Shown here piece by piece: positions 24,685 through 36,700 of a stretch of DNA of 64,000 bases (position 1 is its first letter; each line of letters opens with the position of its first letter). The notes beneath the pieces were generated by a model. The model was not told where the DNA came from and did no database searches. It saw only the letters and a program-made list of their open reading frames with translations. A program made the position numbers and the translations under genes. The stretch comes from Larus michahellis (taxonomy: Eukaryota; Chordata; Aves; Charadriiformes; Laridae). The stretch lies in assembly GCF_964199755.1 (NCBI RefSeq), contig NC_133907.1:3539001-3603000 (forward strand). The letters are read 5' to 3'.

Positions 24685-24750
24685 AGGAGGAGAGAGAGAG
24701 GAGGAAAAAAAAAAAGGGAAAAGGAAAAAAAAAAAGAGAGGAAAAAAAAG
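24685..24750 (+). repeat. 66-nt uninterrupted purine tract
   Basis: Only A and G from 24685 to 24750, with (AG)n and A-runs. Polypurine-polypyrimidine mirror-like tracts can form triplex DNA or stable RNA-DNA hybrids. It sits between the CRE/CCAAT cluster and the CpG island. Confidence 0.85.
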
Positions 24751-25641
24751 TCTGAAATTCAAAGATAATGAGAGACTAGGCGCCTTTCTTATTCATCTCC
24801 AGCTTGCCTACACAAAAACAAGCGTCCTGAGCCACGGGAGGGCGTTTGCACTGGATCTGAGCGAGGCAGCGGAGTTTGTGCCGCCGGAGCCGCCGAGCGC
24901 TGCTTCCCCTGGAGTGGGTAAATCTGCTAAGAGCTGTAATTACGGGGTTTGGGCGACAATGGTGGGATAGCGACCCAGCTCTATTGCTAACTTGGAAGAG
25001 CATCAGGATTTTTTTCTCCCCTTGTGCAAGCGACCTTAATGGGCTTGTGATTATTTTTTTTCTTTTCTTTTTTTTTTTTTTTTTTTGGACAAAAAAGAAG
25101 GGGAGGAAGGGGAGGGGGTGAGGATTTTCAGACGCGGTATCTAGAGAGAGAAATCGTCCTAAATTCATAAGGCGCCTCTAAGTCCGACGGCGATCAACGA
25201 AACCGGTTTAATTGCTTTACCCCTTTTCGATCCCTCTCAATTTATTTTTTTTTTGCATAATTATTTTTTTTAAAGTGGAGCGATTATTGTGCCGAACCGC
25301 GGCGGAGCGGAGAGCTGGGAAACGCGTGTTAAACCTCCGCCGGTTTCCCTTCGAGAGGAGAGAAATCGGCTCCTTTGCCTTGCGAGCAAAGAGAAACGCA
25401 GGAGCGGGATTTTCCTTTTGCTCTGGGGAGGGAGCGGGGGTCTCCTGCATGCCCCCCTAACCCCGCCCCCGGGCTACCCGGGGCTCGGACGGCGGCGGCC
25501 CGGCGGGGGGATCCGCTCCCGCAGCCCCGGGACCGGCGGGGGCTGTGAAGCATCTCCGGGCGCTTCGCCGCGGCTGCTGCCTCCGTGCCGGGACGCGTCG
25601 CAGGGAGGTTTGTTGCGAGCTGTCCTCGGCGCTATCGCCTT

Positions 25642-25677
25642 TTATTATTATTATTATCATTAATTATTATTATTATA
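25642..25677 (+). repeat. (TTA)n microsatellite
   Basis: TTA repeats interrupted once by TCATTAA, inside the CpG island upstream of miR-124-3. Confidence 0.85.
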
Positions 25678-26039
25678 ACCAGCCGCATTTTTATGTCTAG
25701 TAGGGCCGGAGCTCGGGATGTGTCCGTCTGTCCGTCCCTCTGCCCCCGGGGCTGCTCCGCGCCCGGCGCTCAGCATCTGACCGGCTGCGATGCAGCGGGG
25801 CGGCTCCGGCGGGGGGCCTGGGGGGCGATGCTGACCCCAGCAGGACGAGGAAGGGGCGGGGGGGGGCGGGGGTGGAATGGCAGCGGCACCCGGCCTCAAG
25901 GCACCCCCCCACACCCCCTTCCCCGCCCCACCGGCCCCGGCCCCGCCGCGCCTCCGCGGCCGCCCCGGCGGAGGGGGGCCCCGGGCGGCGGGGAGGAGGG
26001 CGGCCGGCGACCCCGGCGGGGTGGACCCTGCACTGACGG

Positions 26040-26069
26040 CCTCTCTCTCTCTCTCTCTCTTTCTCTCTT
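26040..26069 (+). repeat. (CT)n microsatellite
   Basis: CT dinucleotides with one TT interruption, followed by C-rich sequence, ending about 80 bp before the miR-124-3 hairpin. Confidence 0.85.
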
Positions 26070-26162
26070 CCCCCCCACCCACCCCCACCCGCCCCCTCTC
26101 TCCCGCAAGCCCCGCTCGCCGCCTGCCCTGCTCTGAGCGGGGACAGCCCGAGCCCCTCTCTG

Positions 26163-26184
26163 CGTGTTCACAGCGGACCTTGAT
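26163..26184 (+). ncRNA. MIR124-3: miR-124-5p strand
   Basis: The 5' arm of the hairpin, beginning CGTGTTCACAGCGGACC, the known passenger strand of miR-124, paired to the 3p strand. Confidence 0.9.
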
Positions 26185-26200
26185 TTAATGTCCATACAAT

Positions 26201-26220
26201 TAAGGCACGCGGTGAATGCC
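26201..26220 (+). ncRNA. MIR124-3: miR-124-3p mature sequence
   Basis: Exact match to the invariant animal miR-124 guide strand, UAAGGCACGCGGUGAAUGCC; the next two bases (AA) are often included. Confidence 0.97.
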
Positions 26221-26234
26221 AAGAGAGGAGCCTC

Positions 26235-26345
26235 ACAGCTTCATTTTCATGGAAATTGGGGACATAAACCCTCTAATTACACTTAACAACAGCCACGGAG
26301 CGATCTATGGAGCATCCTCGGCCTTTTGACAAATAGGAGTAACAA
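26235..26345 (+). other. 3' flank of miR-124-3, AT-balanced complex sequence
   Basis: A non-repetitive, moderately AT-rich stretch (TTTTCATGGAAATTGG, CTCTAATTACAC) inside the CpG island next to the hairpin. Its composition contrasts with the surrounding GC-rich DNA, which suggests constraint, perhaps on pri-miRNA structure or a regulatory site. Confidence 0.3.
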
Positions 26346-27143
26346 TGCCGGCAGCGCCCGGCGGGGCAGCTGTCTGCCCGCATTACCGGGGCAGGGGGGG
26401 GCGGCGGGGGGGAGGCCCCGCTCCGGCCCCGCCGGGGCTGCCGGGGGCTCCCGGCGTACAAAGGGCAGGAGGAGCGGCAGGACAATGCGGGCAGAGCCGA
26501 GGGGGCCGCAGGCAGACAGCGCGCCGAGCAGGGGGGCGGGGGCGAGGGGACGGAGCGGGGGGACAAGCGGCCCCACGCTGCAGAGCGAGGGATCCCCCCC
26601 TCCCATGCAAAAGGCCCCCCCCCAGAGCAAGGGACCCCCCCCTCCTTCCCGGTGCTATGAAAGGAGCGCTGGGCTCCGCAACACCGTTCAGAACCTCCCT
26701 GAAAAAACATCCCTTTAGAGGATTTTTGGGAGGGGAAGTGCTTTTCGCTTTATTTTTTACTTGCTTTTTTTAGTTTTATTTTTGCCGTTGTCCCCTGCAG
26801 CCCTGCTCCCGCATCCCTGCACTGCTCCTCCCTTGTCCGGGGGCTCGGCCATGTGGCCCCCGCTGCGCTGCGGAGCCGCAACACAGGTCCACGGTCCCAT
26901 CCTGCCTGACCACCCTCACAGCCCCTTTGCAATTCAACTATTCACGGAACTAAATTATGAGCCTTTTTCCCCCCAAAAGGTCCAGCAAGGCGAGGGGCTG
27001 CGGCACCATAGCTGCTCCCAGTGACACCTCTGTCCCCATCGGGCTCCGTCACCGCAGCCTGCAAGGTGGGATGCGTCCCCTTTTGCGGTCTCCAGCAAGC
27101 CTGCAGTAGCCCACATCGGTTCTTAGGTTAGGCTTTAGACCTC

Positions 27144-27149
27144 AATAAA
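27144..27149 (+). terminator. Candidate poly(A) signal of the pri-miR-124-3 transcript
   Basis: AATAAA on the plus strand 0.9 kb downstream of the hairpin, followed by TCTCTGTTTT and CGTGTTTT, a reasonable GU-rich downstream element. Assignment to the miRNA host transcript is inference. Confidence 0.3.
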
Positions 27150-30100
27150 TCTCTGTTTTAAGACTCGTGTTTTCAGCTTCCTAAAGACACGCCAAGCCCC
27201 GAGTTCTGAGCCTCCTGAGAGCTGTGCTTGGGCAAGGGAAGATTTAATTATTTGGCTGCAAAAAGCCATATAGCTGGATTCAGCCGCATACACACAACTC
27301 TCTCCACCCCCTCCCCTCTTCATCTCTGCTCCACTTTTATCAGCATTGCGTCTCTCCAAGGAACCGAGTCCATAGACATCTCCATCCTCCATCCCTGCAG
27401 TGTTTGACGTGGGACACACGACCTTGTCTGCAATGGAGATGTCGGTAGCAGAGCACTTGCCTTGTTTAGGAGAGGGGAAAAAGAGAAACCTTACTGTACT
27501 TTGTGGGATTGCTTGATTTCATGCTCGCCTGTGAAAACCAGGCACTTTTAGGTAGGGCTCCTGGGGGAAGCAGGACAAGGAAAGGGAAGAAGCAGAGGAC
27601 GCGGGCCTCGGAGGAGAGCAGCGTGGTGTTGAGGAAGGTAGCCGCCCTTGCTCTCGAGGCTGTTCTGCAGCAGATGCGTCGCAGCACCAAGCAGTTGAGA
27701 ATGGGGCATGCCTCCAACCCTGGCAAGAGGCAGGAGTGAGGAAGCACGCAATGCCCATACGGCTACATCGAGCGGTGCAGCAACCCATTCCTCTCCTGCG
27801 GACCTGATCCTGAGCGTTGCTCCAGCAAGGCCAGGTACCGTGTAACTGCAGAAGCTCACAGGGCAAGAGGCTGCGAGGTGCAGGAGGGCCCAGCTTCATC
27901 AGAGGGCCCTAGAGGCACAGAGATCCTTAAGAGAAGCTGGATTTTTCCCCTCCCTCTTTCCCAATAGATCAGCACAAGTACCAAGCTGTCGGAGACCTGC
28001 TTGCTCCTACGTCCATCAAGCGCTCCAAGGTCACAGGACACATTTTGACCTCGTTTGCCCCCACCGTAAGTCAGGGGCGATGCAGTGACTGGATTCACTG
28101 CTGAGGGAAGGGACAGCCGTACCACTCTGATCTCTTCCACGCAGCCCTGCGGGGACAGATTTCCAGCCATGGGGCAGTTCTGCTCTTGAACAAGTCCTTG
28201 GTTCTTTGCAAAGCGGGTAGCGAGGGATAAGAAACCAAGCACAGGGAGCCAGACCCCAGTAAACCTGAGCCTGGCGCTAAGAGACAGAAGGGAGCAAGTC
28301 ACTCCAAGGTGATCTGCAGTGCAGCAGGCAAGCTGCTGGCTCCCTCCAGGGGCCACCAAGATGCCAAGGACAGCTCTGAAGGAATGCAGGTAACTGGGGG
28401 GCTGTGATGCGTGGGGCCCGATGTACCACACCGGGCCTGGTCCCCAGACTGGGGCACGAAGGGAATTGAGAATCAAGATCAATCATGCCAAGGCAGCGCA
28501 AGCCAGATGCTCATCCTGGACCAGATCCCTCTCCAGCTTTGCAGGGGAGGGAGTTGCGCAGACTCTGCAGCAAACAGGACTGCCTCAATTCTCTAATGGT
28601 CTCTCCTCTCTTGGGCTTCCAATGTGCCCCTTTCTTCTTAGTCAAGAGGGGATTTAGGAGGTTAGATCACTTAGATGTAACCCTCTTCCCCCACACAAAG
28701 CCCACTCCAATGCAACCATGCGTATTGCTCTAGCGTGCCTGGCAATAGCAGTCCCATTCCCCGGCTGCAGCTGGGGCTCCACAGGAGAAATGCCCCAAAC
28801 ATGCTCCCCGCTGTGTGCGCATGAGCCAATGGCTGCAGCATGGCCAAGGGGGGCTGGTTCACATACACCCCACCAGGCACGGTCACGGGCCCCCAGGCTC
28901 TGGGGCTGCTGCATGGCAATGAGCCTTTCACCCCAGTCTGAAATGAAGGGAGACAAGCGCGCGAGCCAGCAAGAGGCAGATCAGGTGGATGGAAAAGAAG
29001 AAAGGCTGGTGATGGGGCTGGCCATGGTTTCACTTTGCGTGTTTTCTGCTCATATACTGACCCCTATTTATTTCGGTAAGTCAAGACTCAAACACCTGGG
29101 AGCAGAGCCCTGTGTGTATCCATAAAACTGCCCCCACCTTGCCTCCTCCATCGGGTTTTCTGCTCAGTGGTGGGATCCCACGTTTTCAGGGATATGGTCC
29201 CACTTCTGCGTCAAAGCCAGCTCCTTAGCCTTGGCTGCCAGTGATCCCAGCTGGCTCGGAGGCTTGCTTTGCTCAGGGTCCAGCTGGGGCCACCTCTTCC
29301 AGGAGGTCACACATCCTGCAGGCTGGTTAGACGACAAAAGCCCCCAGAGCAATAGCATTAGTCACACAGCAACCACAGCACCACCACCAAGTCAGCTCCA
29401 GTCCCAGGCACCACCTCCTCTTCATTTAGGAGACCCAAGATCAGACGTACCCCTGTGCCGGTCATGGCTTTAGTGGAGTCAAGTCCAGTTTCCTGATGGA
29501 AAAGCCTTGGGGAATACAAGCTGGGCTTTGCAACAGTGGGTCTGGATCAGGCTGTTCCATGATGGAATCACCACAGAGGACAAATTAACATCTTATTTCC
29601 CCTGTACAGTTCCCCCACTCCCAGGAGAGCTACACAGTTTCCCCGTCGCAGGGAAAAGCACACCTGGGTCCAAATTGCGGTGAGAAGGAAGATTTACCTT
29701 CAACCCTCTGAGCACCCTGTCCTTGTAGACGTACACAAAGCACCAGTCTCCACTCCTTATTTATATGACAACTCGTCAGGGAATAACTATGACTGCCTCA
29801 TCCTATAAAAGTCAGGCATTAAGGACAGGTTAAAAAATACATATATTTGCTCTCAAATCACCACATGGCAGATGGAGCTGTCTTGTCATCCCACTGCGTG
29901 TGCCAGGGAGGCCTCGGGTTTGAGCTACGTCGAGAAATACAGGGATTGCTTGCAAATACAATAAGGAGAAACAAATCTGGGCAGGTGCCCCTTCTGAAGG
30001 GAAGGTTTGATGATATGGGTGGGTAAATCTAAGAAAGAAAGAGGTTAGGGGAAAGATGATAACAGTCAAGTGCATAGAAGGCTGCTGTAAGGGGAGGGAA

Positions 30101-33100
30101 CCAGGTGATTTCCATAGCTGTGTAGGTAGTAATGGGCCCGACCTACAGCAGAAATCATTCAGGCATTAGGAAAAGAGCTTTCAGGCGGCAAGGACAGAGA
30201 AGCACTGGAAGAACGTGGGAAGGAGGAAAAATTCCTGCCCAGGGAAGATACTGGAGAAGCACCTAGTAGGAGACCCATAACAACACTGGTCCCTCCAGCC
30301 CTAAGCAGAAGGTGCCATAAGGAGAAGGTGGCATCACACGTCTATTTCCCCCAGAAGAATGCAAAAGCCCAATGACCTTCATGCCTTTTCCTAAGCCCAA
30401 AGGGTTCCTCTGTGTCACCACAGAGACCTGGAAAGGTACCACTGCTTGAGTGACGACAGAGCACAGTGTCTATAAAAGCCCAGGCTTGTCATCCTCATAC
30501 AAGAACAAGGTTGAAGCATCCCCATAGAAGCGATCAAACTCAAGGTGTCATTTTTTTTCCCAGAAAGGTAGAAATGGGATGTACCTTCATCAATCCTATG
30601 GAAATAATCCTATTTGGGATTACTTCCTCACCTGCTTTTTCCCAAACCAGCTCAAAACCAATTGACAGCATTACCAAGGTACGACACCCCCAGGTGACAT
30701 CCCAGAGGTACTATTTTCTTTCACCTCCTAATAGCTCCTTTTTGATGAACCGCACACTTTCCTGGGTATGTTTGCAGAAATAGAGGAAAACAGTGATAAT
30801 ATGATGTGTACAGGATTATATATATGCATTATATAGCTGTATCTGCAGCGTTTTGTCCCCCTGAAAAGAACACGCACAGGGGACTTGCAAAGCCAGACAG
30901 GGAAAGATTCAAAGCACTCACTCCGGGACCCTGAGCTCTGCCTGCCCAGCTCTCCAGGGAGGGAAGAGGGGTTTTTTTTAGGCTATCAGGACAATTCACC
31001 TCACCTGTAGCACAGCTTTCCCAGCCTGGGCTGCCAGAATTTTGCTACCAGCAGGTAAGGGACTCTGTATGTGCCCTGCAGCAACAGCCTGTATTTTAGA
31101 GCAGCTTTCCCCGTGCCATTTGCAGCATGGCTGTAGGACTATGAGAGTCCAGGGATCGTTTTCACAGGCTGCTCTCATAACCCTCTAAGTAACCCCATCA
31201 TCAGCTGCTGCCCAGCTTAAGCAGGCAATACCTGTTTAAACTTTTATCACCCTTTTTACAAAGACACAACCAAGATAAAACCAGTTCCTGCAGAGGCAGA
31301 GAAAACAACAGCGGGACAAAGCCATTCTGCCTCTTGCAAAGGCCCAGGTGGCCGCAGGATGGCACTACCGCCACTTCTCCTTGAGGGACACCACGGCCTG
31401 TGCCAGGAACTGGAATCAGAGAGGCAGGGGCTGCTGCAGGCAGCACCGGGGTTGATTAACAGGGCTGATTAACTACCCAGAGGTTTGACCTCTCGGGTGG
31501 GGTTTCTGTCACTGAACCACCGACGAATGATTCAGTATCCTGGATCTGTGCAGGTGCTGAGCTACGAATTTAGTTTCAAGGCTGTGGCTTGAATTTTCAT
31601 TGTGAATTGGGGCAGCAATTCTGTCTCCTTCTGCCAGTCCAGCTTAGCTTTCTCGGTGGCGAGAGCCACTTCTCTGCTCTGCCATTTGCAGTAACAACCA
31701 GAAGTGATGTTCTACCAGATTCTCTCACCCACAGCTTTTTAGGCCATTGTGCCTGTCCCCCATCGGCTTTGCCACTCGGACCAGCTCCGAAACCCTCTCG
31801 GCCAGGAGGAAAAGTGGCCGAGCATCCCGCAGCCAGCCTGTTACCCAACACTTCTGCCTCCTGGTGCCTTCTGTCCCCTCTGCAGAGAGCAAGAGGCTGC
31901 TGGGGAAGAGGCAGGCAGCTCTCGCCCAGCTTTCCTTCGGGTGGGAGGCATGGCTGCTGCTGTGCACAAGGTGGCACTAGCTCTCCATCTTAGCAAGAGC
32001 CTGCAGGAGCGCTGCTGATGGCGAGATGCAAAGCAGGTGTTGGATTACTCCTCTGTGTCAGAAGATATGCGCTCCGGTCCCTTCCCTGCATACCCTGACC
32101 CCTCTCTGGATACTCCAAACGCCAGCCGACCTGCTCATGCACAGGTCCTTCATCTTACAGACAGCACGACTGGATGCCAGGGCCATCACTCCCACGGATG
32201 TGCTGAACATTGGCCAAGAGCTCGTGTTGAAAATGTCAAGGCTGGACGTGTGCAAGGAACATAACCTTTCCTGCTGGTCTGCAAATCAGTGCTGAGACAA
32301 AGCAGACCATGTGAAGCCCTTTCTCTCCGTAAAGGTGCAAGGCTACAGCCTTCACCTAGCTTACCCTTAGCTGACCAACTAGTTCTCCCTCCTTTCACTT
32401 ATTTCCACAGGCTTGCCAACTGAGAGCCACATGAACGTGTTCCTTCTCCCTCCCCAGAGCCCCAGACTCAGCCCAAGCCTCCCCTTCCCCAGCCCTGTCC
32501 CTCCTGAGTCAACTGTGGTACGCAGTCTCCAGGGAGACTGGATGGCCTTTGACAACTCCACTGCACAGTGGTAACCTGCAATCTGCGCCCCCCCGCCTTT
32601 GTTCCAGGAAAATTTCCACGAAAATGTCAGCTGATTTAGAGATATTCATATTTTGTGCAAAGAAGTGATCAAAGGCTTGCTTGCAGCTGCTGAGCTTCAT
32701 TTTAGCTATTGCACAACAGAAGCAGCTTGTTCCTAGTTCACCTTTCTCCCAATAGCATCTCCAAATGAGAAGTGAGATTTAAATAAGATCTTCAGAAATC
32801 ATCTAATGTGATGTGTCAAATCTTGCATTGAGAGCAAAAAAAAGAAGTAGAAGCAGGCGAAAGGAGTGGGAATGGTCACATGGGATAATTTGTCAAAAGC
32901 TTGTACATCAGCTCACTGGGGAGAGGACCTGTATCACATGCTTGTAAGTGGGCAATGTCCCTTTTAGAGGGGTTACTTGTAGCTTGGTACCCTCGTAAAA
33001 GACATCCCATGGGGTCCTGCAGCAAGAGAGGATGTGCACTGTTGACGCAAAGGCGCAAGGCTGCCAAATCTGGGGGCAACTAAATTGCAGGCTCAGACTG

Positions 33101-33480
33101 TAAGGCAGGAGAAGTTGACAACCTAAGTGTCTGGAAATAAAATAAGGGGGTCGGGGAGGAATTGGGATGTAGCAAAGAAGCACTGGAAACCAGCCAGTGG
33201 AAGCAGGAGGACATGGCGGGGCTGATTTACTGTGCTGCCTGCAGTCTTACACTGCACGCTCTGCTGGCGGCACAAACCCTTCACACCAAAGACTCCCCAT
33301 CTTCCCAGTGCAACTAGAAAGTAATGGCTAGACAAAGTCAGGAATTTACACTACCAAAATCCTGATGCAAAACTTTACCTCCTGGAAGCCCATCATTTCG
33401 CAGCTAAATTCAGGTGCAGACCCCAGAGATAGAGAAAAGCTTTTGGCATCATTACAGGAAAAGATCTAGAAGTGCTGTAG
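27150..33480. other. Intergenic between MIR124-3 and the CR1 remnant
   Basis: No recognisable coding exon, RNA or repeat family. The longest frame (208 codons, minus strand, 27856-28482) has no domain and no conserved-looking composition. Older decayed repeats may be present below visual detection. Confidence 0.5.
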
Positions 33481-33760
33481 GAAGTTACGTTCCAATTAGC
33501 TTCACGTCAACGGTGGGGTAAGCATTACAAAGCATTTAAAAGATCAAATGCAAAAGCACAGCTTGAGTAATAGGGACCAAGGTGGTTTCAGCTAGGAACA
33601 GTTGTGGTTAATCTGATGGAGCTCTTTGAGGCTGTAACTGCTACAGGAGTCAAAGCGGAGGAAACAGGCAGAGCACAATTAGGTTTGCAGCATGCAGTGG
33701 ACAAGGCTTTGCAAAAGAAGCTAATGACTCAGATGGGGAGTCCCAGAATAAGTGGATGTG
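33481..33760 (+). mobile_element. Ancient CR1-type LINE fragment (reverse transcriptase)
   Basis: Degenerate reverse-transcriptase segment in plus orientation. One frame reads SYVPISFTSTVG (compare the NYRPISLTS box of CR1-type LINEs). A shifted frame then gives words like GTKVV and NLMELFEAV, corresponding to the region around the GF-x-K motif. Stops and frameshifts show that it is long dead. Confidence 0.7.
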
Positions 33761-36700
33761 CTGTGGCTTAATGCTCTGGAAATTGCCCAGAAACAAAGAT
33801 GCAAGCAGGAAGGTATTAATGGAAACCTTCTATGTCAGAAGGAAATGATTCCTGGGACGGAGCAATACAGTCAGCTTGTCTGGAGCAGAACAAAAGGCAG
33901 TAAGGTAAGACAGAAAGCTCCCTAGGGCAGGGAGCTGTATTTCGGTTCCGAACATCATGTTCCATGACCCGTCATGCCCCAAACGAACAATTCTCTCCTT
34001 TTTTTTTTCCCAAACAGAGCTGCTGGAATTCTGCTTTTTGTATTTTCTCCCTCATTTTTCTGCTCTAATGGTGTTGGGTTTGGTTTTGTTTTTAAACAAA
34101 ATCAGAAACTCCTTTCAGAACAAACAGCGTCAGCAGCACGCACAGGCCCCATCTACGTGGGGATGGAGCAGTCGTACAGCTGCGATTGCAGCACAGGGAG
34201 CCCAAGCCGAGCTATGCCAGATGGTGCTAACAGGGAGTTATGCCCCCCGCATCCTTCCCTCCATGCACTCTGCAAATCTGCAGGCGAATGGGAACAGCAG
34301 GTGAGGAACAGAAAGGCCTCATTTGGTTCCTATTATCTTTGGTAAGAGTTTTGCAACTGATGCACATGGGAACAAATTCCAGGCGAATGGCACCTAAAAA
34401 CCAGCTAACTGCAGGGCTTTGTAACCCAAGCGCAGGGACATAAGAGAAAACTCCAGTGTTAGTCATGTTGGAGTAAAGACGAATTTTTTAGCCGTACTCC
34501 TTGAATTCACTGCTTGGTTGTTATACTGATGAGACAGACTGATTCTCAGGTCTAGGTACATCAATTCAAAGGCCCCAGTCAGGGGTTTCCCAGCCTTCTG
34601 GAAGTCATCTTACTGCAACAGCCAAGATTCACGTTTATCAATCCATGAGCTACTATTATCAAGCACGGTCTGTGGTCTATGGTCAGCTAAGAAAAAAAAA
34701 AGTAAAATACGCTTGACTACTGGAGGATTCATCAGAAGGGAAAAAGAAACCCATCCTGATCCTAGGGCTGCAGAGGCCACACAAGTTAACGGATCTATTT
34801 GCCAGAGAAGGCTGCAAAGCACGGCGGGAGGTCACCAAATAACTCTGTGACGCACTCATACAATTTACTACAAACCAGCTTATTTTCATGTGAACTTACT
34901 TCTTGATTCAACAGGTGTTTAGAACGCTTGGAACAATCTACCAGTTATATCACCTCAGAGTGACCCATACATATCTATAAGTTTAAATGAATGCAAAGGC
35001 CCTGCCCTGTCACAAACACATCTACAAAGGCATCCTAAATACACAGTTGGACCTATGGAAAGAGGCAAAGCACTGACCAACTCCCTCTGGCTCATCCAAC
35101 TGAGCTCTACTGGTGGCCACTGAAATGGCAACGCTGTTAACTGTATCAGCAACGACCAAATTAGCACCGCTCAGACGATCCGGATCTCTGCAGTCGGGTT
35201 CTTGGCATGCAGTTTGCTATTGCATTTTCTCCAGCTTTTCTAATTCTGATCCTTTACCCTCCACTAGCTGTACTAACTGTACAGCCTAGGGCGCAGATCC
35301 AACCACTGAAATAAGGCATTTTGGTTTTTACAGTTAGGGTTCCATTAAAAAAAAAAGCATGGGCAGGACAGTAAGAGGAAGGGGAGCAGCCCTCAGTGAC
35401 AGATAGCTGGTGCCTTTAAGCCAGCTTTACTACTAGAGAAAAGATGTAACACTGAATAAAATCCTTATCTTATCAGTGCTTTTACATTGCAGAAGAACCA
35501 CAGAGCTCCACAAACCACTGCTTTTTTATTTATCTGCAAATCCTTGCAGGAAGGAAAACCCATCCTTGCAGAACCCCCTTCTCACGGGTGGGCTGTAATC
35601 ACCCACCGTGGGATGTGCTTTTACAGCACGGGCAACTGGGCAGGCGTCACACCACACCACTCCTCTGGCAAAGGTTTTCTAAAAATGTGAAAAAGGGGTT
35701 GGTTTCCCTGTTTGTATCTCTGAAAACAGTCTCTGATGTACACTGCGCCTTCCAGACCTCCTCCCACCTCTGCTATTTTATTTCATTTTTAATCATCCCA
35801 CTTTTCTCTTTGTTATCATCATTAACACTTTTAATGCATTTCTGATAAGAAACAGGGCGAGATTGCCAGCTAGTGGAAATCAGCAGTGTCTGGGGCCGTG
35901 CCAATTCCCTTCAGCTCAGACACACGGCAATAGAGTTACCACCTTTTCATTCGCATGGAGAAAAAGCAGCACTATTTCTCACCGTACCTCTCTTTGAAGC
36001 ATACAGATACGTATAAGTGTATACATATCTCTACTTACATAAACACTCATATACATAAAAGCTACTATCTAGTAGAGAAATCCCAGTGTTCATTCCTGAG
36101 TGCAATTTCTTTGAAAAACTAATGGTTTATTATGTGCAGAATGTTCTTATTCTACCGAGGATGAAAAGCGCCTTGTAGAATGAAGCCTGAGAAAGCGGCA
36201 CTGGAAGTGATGACATTAGATCACGAAGAAAATCCATTATAACTATCCAGGACTGTGGGGGTCCTGTTTGTACAACATGTCCTGCGGGCAGAGGCGTCAG
36301 AGAGGTACTGCCAATAAATCCCCCTTTTTCTGTGACATGATGGCTCTTGTAACTAATCTTTCAAACGGACTGAACATTTGCTGCAGTCACCAGGCTAGAG
36401 GTGCTTTCTGCCTCTGGACAAACTTTACCAGCCTGACTAATGGCGCTGCGGGCTTCCTGGTAGTAATTCAAATGGCTTCTTTATTGCTATATGAGCAACA
36501 ACTGGCACATGCTTTAATAACCACGAGCCTCTTGGGAAAGCCCGTGTGTGCTTCCCACTGTAGGTGTGTTGGTGAAGCTGATGACCACATACACACTGTG
36601 CCATCACCTATTTTCCCTCCCCTCCTCCTATCTTTCCATTTATCTCTAACATAACCACACGCTCACACTTTAAAAACCAAATAAGAACAAAAATCACAGC

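Larger units (their letters stand above)
26150..26234 (+). ncRNA. MIR124-3: miR-124-3 precursor hairpin
   Basis: Precursor of the neuron-enriched microRNA miR-124, which represses non-neuronal mRNAs and promotes neuronal identity (established). The 3p mature sequence is at 26201-26220 (seed AAGGCAC) and the 5p strand at 26163-26184 (CGTGTTCACAGCGG...). The two arms pair, and the loop carries the apical UGU motif. The flanking stem (CCTCTCT paired with AGAGAGG) and the CTCTGCGTG start fit the 124-3 locus rather than 124-1 or 124-2. The loop seems to differ from the human one by a single C for U. It lies on the plus strand, 18 kb from the 3' end of YTHDF1, as in human. Confidence 0.97.
25270..26680. 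promoter_or_regulatory. CpG island around MIR124-3
   Basis: Large GC- and CpG-rich region, broken by a (TTA)n run (25642-25677) and a CT microsatellite (26040-26069). The miR-124-3 hairpin lies toward its 3' side. Such islands cover the miR-124 loci in other vertebrates and are candidate promoter sequence for the primary transcript. The start site cannot be fixed from sequence. GC-driven ORFs inside it are not considered genes. Confidence 0.7.

Noticed and set aside
27856-28482. 208-codon minus-strand ORF downstream of MIR124-3
   Set aside because: No domain or splice-supported context; composition not gene-like.
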